Source: Bacteroidaceae bacterium
GTDB lineage: Bacteria > Bacteroidota > Bacteroidia > Bacteroidales > Bacteroidaceae
Assembly: GCA_024683455.1 (NCBI GenBank)
Contig: JAIKYE010000002.1
Coordinates: forward strand, 1-64,000
Direction of reading: 5' to 3'
DNA: 64,000 bases
This document shows positions 11,801 to 20,195 of the stretch, in pieces. Each line of letters starts with the position of its first letter. Position 1 is the stretch's first letter. The notes beneath the pieces were generated by a model. It did no database searches and was not told the DNA's origin. It saw nothing but the letters and a program-made list of their open reading frames with translations. A program made the position numbers and the translations under genes.

Positions 11801-12268
11801 CTCACATGGAAGAACCTCCGCTTGGATGTTAACTTCAAGTACAGCCTTGGCAACGATGTGTATAACTACCAGCGTTCTAAGCTGGAAGGCATGAATACCA
11901 CCTACAACCAGACTACAGCAGCCCTGCGCCGCTGGACATACGAAGGACAGGTTACAGATATGCCTCGTGCATGTTTCGCTAACACTGAGAACTGGCGCAA
12001 CAACGAGCGTATGTCAGACCGTTGGATAGAGGACGGCAGCTACCTAAAGCTGAAGAACGTACGACTCACCTACAAGTTGCCTTACTCTAACACCTGGCTG
12101 TTAGGTCTGAAGGTTTGGGGTGAAGCCAACAACTTGTTCACCTTGACCAAGTATCTGGGAACAGATCCTGAGATGAGCAGCCACAATGGCATTCTTTATC
12201 AGGGTATTGATACCGGTCTTATTCCACGTGGCCGCAGTTTCAACTTCGGTGTAACCATCAACTTGTAA
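8828..12268 (+). CDS. SusC/RagA-family TonB-linked outer membrane protein
   Basis: Carboxypeptidase-regulatory-like domain (VKGVVTDDATGEPMGGVRIQAL), plug (IRGINSINANAQPLIILDG; ESIQVLKNGTALYGAKGSNGVIIINTKRG), followed by SusD. Confidence 0.94.
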   Translation: MMKNILNDTFMHKTLKTGLCFLLLSGLSIPSVYAQDDLESTDGEEEVTVRKAKKPEKQYETKTVKGVVTDDATGEPMGGVRIQALGLERYSTLTEEDGTYTLDIPVFSDAVYAYAEGYNPIQCAVKNGEANIKLIDANFNAYFTEGTTITSQKKITLNETSSITADEDIELRLAGDIHTTLRNGTPGIGNYMTIRGINSINANAQPLIILDGNIMDAQYDRMAAHEGFFNNLIAGIDPDNIESIQVLKNGTALYGAKGSNGVIIINTKRGKSMATKINVRIYGGVELMPSTLSVLTGNQYSTYLSDVLSSIDNLRFNQLNSFPYLDKSPSNYYRKIYSNNENWQDGLYQTASTQNYKLSVEGGDEVGMYALSLGYTTSKANAKGTDMDRLNLRFNTDIEIFPKLKTGLDIAYNQVSYDLFDQGWSEDYSMQNIGSPNVLGVIQAPFISRYSYYYDENLENPEIPASERLQLSKDYAGKYAANWGNYLENPFQFSNAISGTRLNESLRNPYWILQNGGGKIKNYAQNSVININVSPKWQVADNFSISDRFNFQMNRNNEKYYLPIAGTTPYYLEDLGYISSVLKTLFSKETTINNDLRLEWAKNYGAHTIDVFGGWRLNKYSFSYNYMSGYNNSNDKLPTLSKDMDYVHYGGTNDEWSDMTYYLNADYNYKNRYFAEFAVSAQAASRFGNNTKSGIKAFGVCWGIFPSIQLGWLISNEKWFKPSKAVNYLKLTAGFDMSGNDDLDYYAARTYWESQQVTKTTVGLYLKNIANSGIQWETTTKWNVALQGSFLNNRLQAGIDLYWHKTDNLLTQKELSYISGMKDYWTNEGQLTNKGVEFNVNAAIINNKDWKWELGATLGHYKNKITELPVSQTNTITLTDVNGNNVQHIHGYTNSIYGEDNILTAVGYAVGSFYGWQTDGVFASDEEASKAGSLGYLKYPTGIADEDKRYTNFQAGDVHFIDQNGDGVINDADKVVIGNPHPDIYGNIFSSLTWKNLRLDVNFKYSLGNDVYNYQRSKLEGMNTTYNQTTAALRRWTYEGQVTDMPRACFANTENWRNNERMSDRWIEDGSYLKLKNVRLTYKLPYSNTWLLGLKVWGEANNLFTLTKYLGTDPEMSSHNGILYQGIDTGLIPRGRSFNFGVTINL

Positions 12269-12286
12269 TCAGAAGAATATTAGATT

Positions 12287-14695
12287 ATGAAAAAGAAATC
12301 AATTATAAGTCTGCTCATCTGCTGCATGACATTAGGCATGGTCAACACATCATGCCAGGACATGCTGACACCAGATAGTGATCGCCACGCATATACCGTG
12401 GCACAGGATACCCTGTATTCTTACTGGGGTATTCTAAAGTCTCTGCAAAACGTAGCAGAGCGATATATAATACTTAACGAATGTCGTGGCGACTTGGTAG
12501 ATGGTTCATCTTATGTAAGTGACACCATCGCCGCTATCATCAACTTTGGTAAAAATGGCTACGAAGATAAGTACAAAGACGGTGCCTGCGCATACCTTAA
12601 GGTCAGCGACTACTATCACATCATCAATAGCTGTAATGCTTACATTGCCAAGTGTGATACAGCCCTGATGGTTTCTACCGGTCAGCAGAAGAAATACATG
12701 CTGCAAGAATGCGCTCAGGTTCAGGCTATCCGCGCATGGGTATATATGCAGCTTATCTATGCATACGGTAAAGTACCCTTCTATAAGAAGCCATTGCTGA
12801 CAACAGATGACATCAACAACTTCATTAAGGATCCCAAGCACGCTATGGTAGATGCCAAGTCACTGGCAGACTCATTAGGTGCAGATTTGAAGAAAGTCTA
12901 TGCCAGTCTGGATCCTGAGGACATGTTCCCCCAGTATGACAATTACAAGAACGTATGCCATAGTATGCGCGTCATGTTCCCTCTGGATGTTGTTATCGGT
13001 GACCTTTACCTGTTGCAGGGTGACGAGCAGGCTTGTAAAGAAGCTGCTCGCTATTATTACAAGTTCCTGAACTCTAAGTTCTGTGGACCATTGGAATCAG
13101 CTTCATATATAAGCTTAGGTGATCGCGTAGCAAGCATCGATGATGCCCAGTACAGCTATTATGGAAACCCCTATACAGAGTCAACCCATTCATTAAGCGG
13201 CGGACGTTATCGTAATGAGGCCATCACATGTATCCCAAGTAATAAAGGACGCTTGGAGGGTCATGTATTTACCGACCTCAACCGTCTGTTTGGTTTCACA
13301 CCTACCCTAAGTGCAGGTGGCGGAAGCGGTGAAGATTCATATTCAAGTGTCAGCCTTAGCTACATGACTAACGGGTATCGCCGTGAACTACTCCCCAGCA
13401 GGGGCTATGAAGCATTGTGCGACAGTCAGAAGTACGAGTGCTATATTGGACAGAGTTCAGATGATGCCTATCAAGAGCTGATAGAGATGCCTGAGGTGGG
13501 AGATGCACGTCGTTCTTGGATTTACTTACCAACTCTCAGCACTTTAACAAGTACGCTATTACTGATGCCCCGTAGTGAGCAATTTACACTGCCACAGGGA
13601 GAAAACACCCTGTATGGAAAAATGGTTTGCAAGCAGAATCCACGCGGTGCATTTAGTACTACCTATCCCGTGATTTATCGTAAAGCAACCGTTTGGCTGC
13701 GTTTTGCAGAGGCTATCAACCGTGCAGGATTCCCCAGCTATGCATTTGCCATTCTAAAGAACGGTCTGGTAAGTAACAACGCATGTTGGTTCCCCACTTA
13801 TATCGAAGAGAACGAAGCCACATATTCTCTGGGAGATATCACAGATTATGGCATTACAGACAGTCTTTACTATTACATCGACAAAGTTGATGAAAGCGAT
13901 AGCAAGACTTGGAGATATTGGGGCTCAGGATATGGCGAGGATATCACCACACTGGCAGACCTGGATTCACTTGTTACCAGTAAGTATCAAGAGGAAGCTG
14001 ATACTATCAATGCAAAACTTGAAGAAGGCGAAACACCCGTTGAACCCAAGAAATTCAACAAAGATAATGTACGCTATACAGCCAAGGCTATCAGCAACTA
14101 TCCTTCTGAGGAATGTATGAAGGCACTTTGGTATCTGGATCGCCGTGAGGTAAGGGATGCTGCTACAACAGAATTCCTGAACTTTAACAACCAACAATAT
14201 CTCCGTGGTTACGCAGGTTTTGTCATACCATTCTTCAAGAGAAGTATCTATGATAATGGCGGTTATAACTATGCAACTGCTTATACTTTGAGCAATGCTC
14301 AATCGTCAGTCGACTATATCACTATAGGTGTACACCAGCGTGGCTGCGGTATCCTTAGAACCGATGAGCATTTCAGTTCATACAACTATGTAGAAATGGT
14401 TGCCAAGAAGATTAAGGAGAACCATGGTATCACCGTAACCAAGGAGCAGATTTATGATGGAAGCTACAGTGAATACGTGAAGGAAGCCGTAGAGGACATT
14501 ATCATCGATGAGGATGGTCTGGAGCTCGCCTTCGAAGGCTGCCGTTTCTCTGACTTGGCTCGTGTAGCAATCCGTCGTAACGATCCCAGTTTCTTGGCAT
14601 CACGCGTTGCTAAACGTAAAGGAACTACAGATATGACGTTGTACAACATTCTGCTGAACCAGAACAACTGGTATCTACCCTTCCCCGTCGAATAA
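12287..14695 (+). CDS. RagB/SusD-family nutrient uptake outer membrane lipoprotein
   Basis: GMVNTSCQDMLTPDS lipobox; QAIRAWVYMQLIYAYGKVPFYKKP; C-terminal DGLELAFEGCRFSDLARVAIRR; downstream of SusC. Confidence 0.88.
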   Translation: MKKKSIISLLICCMTLGMVNTSCQDMLTPDSDRHAYTVAQDTLYSYWGILKSLQNVAERYIILNECRGDLVDGSSYVSDTIAAIINFGKNGYEDKYKDGACAYLKVSDYYHIINSCNAYIAKCDTALMVSTGQQKKYMLQECAQVQAIRAWVYMQLIYAYGKVPFYKKPLLTTDDINNFIKDPKHAMVDAKSLADSLGADLKKVYASLDPEDMFPQYDNYKNVCHSMRVMFPLDVVIGDLYLLQGDEQACKEAARYYYKFLNSKFCGPLESASYISLGDRVASIDDAQYSYYGNPYTESTHSLSGGRYRNEAITCIPSNKGRLEGHVFTDLNRLFGFTPTLSAGGGSGEDSYSSVSLSYMTNGYRRELLPSRGYEALCDSQKYECYIGQSSDDAYQELIEMPEVGDARRSWIYLPTLSTLTSTLLLMPRSEQFTLPQGENTLYGKMVCKQNPRGAFSTTYPVIYRKATVWLRFAEAINRAGFPSYAFAILKNGLVSNNACWFPTYIEENEATYSLGDITDYGITDSLYYYIDKVDESDSKTWRYWGSGYGEDITTLADLDSLVTSKYQEEADTINAKLEEGETPVEPKKFNKDNVRYTAKAISNYPSEECMKALWYLDRREVRDAATTEFLNFNNQQYLRGYAGFVIPFFKRSIYDNGGYNYATAYTLSNAQSSVDYITIGVHQRGCGILRTDEHFSSYNYVEMVAKKIKENHGITVTKEQIYDGSYSEYVKEAVEDIIIDEDGLELAFEGCRFSDLARVAIRRNDPSFLASRVAKRKGTTDMTLYNILLNQNNWYLPFPVE

Positions 14696-14711
14696 GACAA
14701 TTCCAAAATAA

Positions 14712-14750
14712 GAAAGAGGGCGCTCAGTAATCTGGGCGCTCTTTTTCATG
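14712..14750 (+). terminator. Probable intrinsic terminator after the SusD gene
   Basis: Imperfect hairpin AAAGAGGGCGCTCAG-TAAT-CTGGGCGCTCTTTTT. Confidence 0.7.
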
Positions 14751-14775
14751 TAAAGGATGAATTTACTGCCTAACG

Positions 14776-14821
14776 TGGAAAATATTTTTTTCTAACTAGA
14801 GAAAAATATTTTCCTAACTAG
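14776..14821 (+). repeat. Two-unit tandem repeat (G)GAAAAATATTTT...CTAACTAG upstream of comF
   Basis: Units tggaaaatatttttttctaactag (14776-14799) and gaaaaatattttcctaactag (14801-14821). Confidence 0.7.
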
Positions 14822-14842
14822 GGCGTAAAAAAGGACTAACAG

Positions 14843-15529
14843 ATGAACATCCTAAAGGATTTATATAATATATTGATGCCTCGCATATGCGTGGTATGTC
14901 GAGGAACACTTGAGCCAGACGAGCACTTTATCTGCACAAACTGCGCCATACAATTGCCACGCTATCCCCTGAAAAGCATTGAAGATAATGAACCACTAAG
15001 AAAAGTATGGAACTTTGCTCCCGTTCAGTATGGTGCTACCTTATTTTATTATAGGCAACAATCAGATTACCATCACTTAGTCACCAATGTAAAGTACAAA
15101 GGTCAGTCAGACTTAGGCATCATGATGGGGAAATGGGCTGCACTAGAAATTGCCCATCTGGGACTGGCAGGGAAGGTAGATCTTATTATCCCAGTTCCAA
15201 CAGACAAGAACAGGAAAAGAGAAAGAGGATATAACCAAGCAGAGATGATTGCCATCGGATTGGGAGAAGGGATGGACAAACCCGTAAAGACCTTCCTAAA
15301 GAAGAAAAACGCGGTAGCATCCCAGACCAAGTTAGACAAGACTGCACGTATAGAAAACGCAACAGGAATCTATCAAGCCAAAATCCCTGAGGCATACAAA
15401 GGCAAAAGTATACTGCTGGTAGATGATGTGTTAACAACAGGAGCAACCATAGGAAACTGCGCCCTGGCTTTACTGGCGGATGACCCGTTGGCAAAGATAA
15501 GCATATTTACCATTGCTTACGCTGGCTAA
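14843..15529 (+). CDS. ComF-family phosphoribosyltransferase
   Basis: N-terminal CxxC pairs (CVVCRGTL...CTNC), PVPTDKNRKRERGYNQAE and ILLVDDVLTTGATI PRTase motif. Confidence 0.93.
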   Translation: MNILKDLYNILMPRICVVCRGTLEPDEHFICTNCAIQLPRYPLKSIEDNEPLRKVWNFAPVQYGATLFYYRQQSDYHHLVTNVKYKGQSDLGIMMGKWAALEIAHLGLAGKVDLIIPVPTDKNRKRERGYNQAEMIAIGLGEGMDKPVKTFLKKKNAVASQTKLDKTARIENATGIYQAKIPEAYKGKSILLVDDVLTTGATIGNCALALLADDPLAKISIFTIAYAG

Positions 15530-15573
15530 ATGTAACGATTTGAAGAAAATTGTACACTTTTTCTTACAAATGG

Positions 15574-15604
15574 TTTGCGGAAATGAAATTTTTGTATAAT
15601 TTTG
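15574..15604 (+). promoter_or_regulatory. Bacteroidota-type promoter upstream of gdhA
   Basis: TTTG (15574-15577), 19 nt, TAATTTTG (15597-15604); matches TTTG/TAnnTTTG consensus. Confidence 0.75.
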
Positions 15605-15656
15605 CATCCTGAAATAGAATCAGAAACATTAGTATTTGTAAAAATCGTTTTTTAGA

Positions 15657-16997
15657 ATGGACGCAAAAAAAGTATTGGAAGACCTGAAAAGACGCTTCCC
15701 CAACGAGCCTGAGTACCATCAGGCTGTAGAAGAGGTTCTTAGTACAATTGAAGAAGAGTACAACAAGCACCCCGAATTTGAAAAGGTAAATCTGATTGAG
15801 CGCCTCTGCATCCCCGACAGAGTTTATCAGTTCCGTGTTACATGGATGGATGACAAGGGTCAGATTCAGACCAACATGGGTTACCGTATCCAGCACAACA
15901 ACGCCATTGGTCCCTACAAGGGCGGTATTCGTTTCCATAGAAGCGTAAACTTAGGTATCCTGAAATTCCTTGCTTTTGAGCAGACTTTCAAAAACTCTCT
16001 GACAACACTGCCCATGGGTGGTGGCAAGGGTGGTTCTGACTTTTCTCCCCGCGGAAAGAGCAACGCAGAAGTTATGCGTTTCTGCCAGGCTTTCATGCTG
16101 GAGTTGACACGCCACATTGGTCCCGATGTAGATGTTCCCGCTGGTGACATTGGCGTAGGTGGCCGTGAGGTTGGCTATATGTTCGGAATGTACAAGAAAC
16201 TTACTCGTGAGTACAGCGGTGTATTGACAGGTAAGGGTATTGAGTTCGGTGGTTCACTGATTCGTCCCGAGGCTACCGGTTACGGTACTGTATATTTCTT
16301 GCGTGCTATGCTGAAGACTAAGGGCGACAGCATTGAGGGTAAGAAGGTATTGATTTCCGGTGCAGGAAACGTTGCTCAGTATGCTGCTGAGAAGGTACTG
16401 CAGTTGGGTGGTCAGGTAATGACCATGTCTGACTCTGACGGTTATATCTACGATCCCGATGGTATCGACCGCGCTAAGTTGGACTACATCATGGAATTGA
16501 AGAATGTATACCGCGGCCGTATCAAGGAATATGTTGACAAGTATCCTACAGCCAAGTACGTAGGTGACGGTGCTAAGCCCTGGTTCGAGAAGGCTGACAT
16601 CGCTCTGCCTTGCGCTACTCAAAACGAGCTGAACGAAGAGCAGGCTAAGGCATTGGTTGCTAACGGCGTAATTGCTGTTGCTGAGGGTGCTAACATGCCT
16701 ACTACACCTGAAGCTATCAAGGTATTCCAGCAGGCTAAGATTCTGTACTCTCCTGGTAAGGCCAGCAACGCCGGTGGTGTATCTGTATCAGGTTTGGAGA
16801 TGTCACAGAACTCAGAGCGTCTTAGCTGGTCAGCTGAGGAAGTTGACGCCAAGCTGCTTTGGATTATGGAGAACATCCATGAGAACTGCGTGAAGTATGG
16901 TACTGAGCCCGATGGTTACGTTAACTACGTAAAGGGTGCCAACGTTGCCGGCTTCATGAAGGTTGCCAAGGCCATGATGGCTCAGGGCATTGTATAA
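15657..16997 (+). CDS. gdhA: NADP-specific glutamate dehydrogenase
   Basis: QTNMGYRIQHNNAIGPYKGGIRFH, PMGGGKGGSDFSPRGKS, DVPAGDIGVGGREVGYMFG; 446 aa. Confidence 0.97.
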   Translation: MDAKKVLEDLKRRFPNEPEYHQAVEEVLSTIEEEYNKHPEFEKVNLIERLCIPDRVYQFRVTWMDDKGQIQTNMGYRIQHNNAIGPYKGGIRFHRSVNLGILKFLAFEQTFKNSLTTLPMGGGKGGSDFSPRGKSNAEVMRFCQAFMLELTRHIGPDVDVPAGDIGVGGREVGYMFGMYKKLTREYSGVLTGKGIEFGGSLIRPEATGYGTVYFLRAMLKTKGDSIEGKKVLISGAGNVAQYAAEKVLQLGGQVMTMSDSDGYIYDPDGIDRAKLDYIMELKNVYRGRIKEYVDKYPTAKYVGDGAKPWFEKADIALPCATQNELNEEQAKALVANGVIAVAEGANMPTTPEAIKVFQQAKILYSPGKASNAGGVSVSGLEMSQNSERLSWSAEEVDAKLLWIMENIHENCVKYGTEPDGYVNYVKGANVAGFMKVAKAMMAQGIV

Positions 16998-17032
16998 GAA
17001 TAGATTATACAACCATAGCAAACATATCTGTA

Positions 17033-17075
17033 GAGCCTTAGCTCGGCGAGATGCCCAGCTAAGGCTCATTTCTTA
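17033..17075 (+). terminator. Intrinsic terminator after gdhA
   Basis: Perfect 11-bp stem GAGCCTTAGCT...AGCTAAGGCTC followed by T-rich sequence. Confidence 0.85.
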
Positions 17076-17147
17076 TTTTAATTTTCACTTTTCACTCTTT
17101 GATTTTACACTTTTTTTTGTACTTTTGCAAGTAAAATCACAAGAACC

Positions 17148-20100
17148 ATGCAATTGAAAGATACCTCATTTGTTGATTTGATGCTGAACCGCATCTGCAA
17201 CGTGTTGCTGATAGCCAACCCGTATGATGCCTTCATGCTGGAAGATGACGGTCGAGTGGACGAGAAAATATTCTCAGAATATGCCAGGCTGGGACTACGC
17301 TTCCCTCCCCGATTCATTCAGGTAGCCAGCAAAGAAGAGGCAGAAAGGCAGATGGCTGCAGGTAATATAGACCTAGTCATCTGTATGCCTGCAGCGGAAG
17401 ACAATAGTGTTTTTGACATTGCGCGCTCCATCAAGCAACTGTATGTCAACATTCCCATTGTGGTATTGACCCCATTTAGCCATGGTATCACGAAACGTAT
17501 GCAAAACGAGGACCTCTCGGTCTTTGAGTATGTATTCTGCTGGTTAGGTAACACCGAACTTTTGCTGTCCATCATTAAACTGATGGAGGACCGCATGAAT
17601 CTGGAGCACGATATCAGAAGTGCCGGTGTACAAATGATTCTGGTGGTAGAGGATAGTATTCGTTTCTATAGCAGCATCTTGCCCAGCCTCTACAACTTCG
17701 TCTTGCAGCAAAGCCTCGAGTTTGCTACAGAAGCCCTGAATACCAGCTTGGAAACCTTACGTATGCGTGGTCGTCCAAAAATTGTATTAGCACGTAACTA
17801 CGAAGAAGCATGGCTTCTATATAGCAGATTCTCCAACAATACATTGGGAGTAATCAGCGATTGCCGATTCCCGCTGACACCAGATGCCGAGAAAGACGAA
17901 AATGCCGGTTTCAAATTGCTGAGCGCTATCCGCGCTATAGATCCCTACATACCTCTAATTCTAAACTCTGCAGAAGCAGAAAAGGCACAATTGGCAGAAA
18001 AATGCCATGCGCATTTCATTGACAAGAACTCCAAGAAGATGGCCGTTGACCTGCGAAGTCTGGTACAGCGCTTCTTCGGATTTGGCGACTTTGTCTTCCG
18101 CAATCCCGACACCATGGAAGAGGTGGTACGAATTCACAACCTGAAGGATCTGCAGAACAACATCATGACCGTTCCTGCCCGAAGCTTACTCTACCATATC
18201 AGTCACAATAATGTGAGCAGATGGCTAGCCAGTCGCGCCCTCTTCCCCATCTCCGAGTTCCTGAAAAACATTACATGGGATAATCTACAGGATGTGGATG
18301 CACACCGACAAATTATCTTGGACGCCATTGTTGCATACCGACGAATGAAAAACCAAGGTGTTGTGGCTGTATTCCAACGAGAACGCTTTGACCAATATTC
18401 CAACTTTGCCCGTATAGGTGACGGAAGCCTTGGCGGAAAAGGACGTGGTCTGGCTTTTATAGACCACATTCTGATGCGACATACCGACCTCAACGAATAT
18501 CCAGGTGCACAGGTACGTATTCCCAAGACAGTTGTTCTCTGTACAGACATCTTTGATGAGTTCATGGACACTAATGAACTCTACCAGATAGCACTGAGCG
18601 ATCTACCCGACGAGACAATCCTTCAACATTTCCTGAGAGCACGACTTCCCATGCGACTGTTAGGCGACTTGGAAGCCTTCCTTTCCGTAGTAAGCACCCC
18701 CATCGCCATCCGTAGCAGTAGCTTGCTGGAAGACTCTCATTACCAGCCCTTTGCCGGAGTCTATTCCACCTATATGATTCCATATAGTGCAGACAAATAT
18801 GAACGTCTCTCTATGTTGGCAGGAGCCATAAAAGCTGTATATGCCAGCGTCTTCTATCAGGGAAGCAAGGATTACATGACAGCCACCAGCAATGTCATAG
18901 ACCAGGAAAAGATGGCTGTAATCCTACAGGAAGTAGTAGGCGAGCAGCATGGCGACCGTTTCTACCCCGTGATAAGCGGTGTGGCACGCAGCATCAACTA
19001 CTACCCCATCGGCGACGAGAAAGCCGAAGAGGGTACCATATCCCTTGCCATGGGACTTGGCAAATACATTGTAGATGGCGGCGTAAGCCTGCGTGTATGC
19101 CCGTACCACCCCCATCAGGTACTCCAGATGAGCGAAATGGAACTGGCATTACGCGACACACAGACACATTTTCTGGCTCTGAGAACCAAGGAGGAAGAAG
19201 GTGACAAGGAATTCAAAGTTGACGATGGATTTAATCTGGTTAAAGTTCCCGTTCGGGAAGCTGAACAAGACGGTACCCTACAGTGGATATCTTCTACCTT
19301 CGACCCTTATGACCAATGCATCTACGACGGATACTACGAGGGCAAAAACCGTAAGATTGTATCCTTTGCAGGCGTACTAAAACATGAGGTTTTCCCACTT
19401 CCTGAACTGATGCAGAAAGTTCTCAAGTACGGGCAGGACGAGATGAAACGCCCCGTGGAAATAGAATTTGCAGTGAACCTGCATGCTGATAAAACAGGTG
19501 AGTTCTATATGTTGCAAATCAGACCCATGGTGGACAACCGTATGGAACTGAACGAAGATATCACCCAGATTCCTGACGAGGAGTGCCTGCTACGTTCTCA
19601 TAATGCCATTGGGCAAGGAGTGTTCACAGAGATAAGAGATGTGGTCTATGTAAAGACCGATGGCTACACCCCCAGCCAGAACTACGAGATTGCCGAAGAA
19701 ATTGAACGTATCAACCGTTCTTTCTTACAAAAGCCTTCCAACCCTCCTGAGGGGGAGGGACCAAAAGCCACGCAGGGAGATTTAGAGGGAGCAACCTCTT
19801 ATATGCTCATAGGTCCAGGACGTTGGGGAAGCAGCGATTCATGGTTGGGCATCCCTGTCAAATGGCCGCATATCAGTGCTTCACAGATTATAATTGAAGC
19901 TGGATTAGATAATTATCAGGTAGACCCCAGCCAAGGCACGCATTTCTTCCAAAACCTGACATCATTGGGAGTATGCTACCTTACCATAGATGCTTTTCGC
20001 GGTGATGGCATTTACCGTCAGGACGTCCTCAACCAGCTCCCAGCTGTTGAAGAGACCAAACACGTACGTCATGTTCGCTTCCCCCACCCCCTGACAATAA

Positions 20101-20150
20101 AAGTAGATGGGTTCAAGAAAGAAGCTGTAGTAATGAACATTGAGCACTAA
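17148..20150 (+). CDS. PEP synthase-like protein: two receiver-like domains plus PPDK_N ATP-grasp domain
   Basis: N-terminal VLLIANPYDAF... and MILVVEDSIRFYSSILPSLYNFV receiver-like segments; SLGGKGRGLAFIDHIL, IAIRSSSLLEDSHYQPFAGVYSTYM, EIEFAVNLHADKTGEFYMLQIRPM typical of PPDK_N. Confidence 0.85.
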   Translation: MQLKDTSFVDLMLNRICNVLLIANPYDAFMLEDDGRVDEKIFSEYARLGLRFPPRFIQVASKEEAERQMAAGNIDLVICMPAAEDNSVFDIARSIKQLYVNIPIVVLTPFSHGITKRMQNEDLSVFEYVFCWLGNTELLLSIIKLMEDRMNLEHDIRSAGVQMILVVEDSIRFYSSILPSLYNFVLQQSLEFATEALNTSLETLRMRGRPKIVLARNYEEAWLLYSRFSNNTLGVISDCRFPLTPDAEKDENAGFKLLSAIRAIDPYIPLILNSAEAEKAQLAEKCHAHFIDKNSKKMAVDLRSLVQRFFGFGDFVFRNPDTMEEVVRIHNLKDLQNNIMTVPARSLLYHISHNNVSRWLASRALFPISEFLKNITWDNLQDVDAHRQIILDAIVAYRRMKNQGVVAVFQRERFDQYSNFARIGDGSLGGKGRGLAFIDHILMRHTDLNEYPGAQVRIPKTVVLCTDIFDEFMDTNELYQIALSDLPDETILQHFLRARLPMRLLGDLEAFLSVVSTPIAIRSSSLLEDSHYQPFAGVYSTYMIPYSADKYERLSMLAGAIKAVYASVFYQGSKDYMTATSNVIDQEKMAVILQEVVGEQHGDRFYPVISGVARSINYYPIGDEKAEEGTISLAMGLGKYIVDGGVSLRVCPYHPHQVLQMSEMELALRDTQTHFLALRTKEEEGDKEFKVDDGFNLVKVPVREAEQDGTLQWISSTFDPYDQCIYDGYYEGKNRKIVSFAGVLKHEVFPLPELMQKVLKYGQDEMKRPVEIEFAVNLHADKTGEFYMLQIRPMVDNRMELNEDITQIPDEECLLRSHNAIGQGVFTEIRDVVYVKTDGYTPSQNYEIAEEIERINRSFLQKPSNPPEGEGPKATQGDLEGATSYMLIGPGRWGSSDSWLGIPVKWPHISASQIIIEAGLDNYQVDPSQGTHFFQNLTSLGVCYLTIDAFRGDGIYRQDVLNQLPAVEETKHVRHVRFPHPLTIKVDGFKKEAVVMNIEH

Positions 20151-20195
20151 CAATTAGTATAGGGACAATTGATTTCAAAGAAACGATAACAAAAC

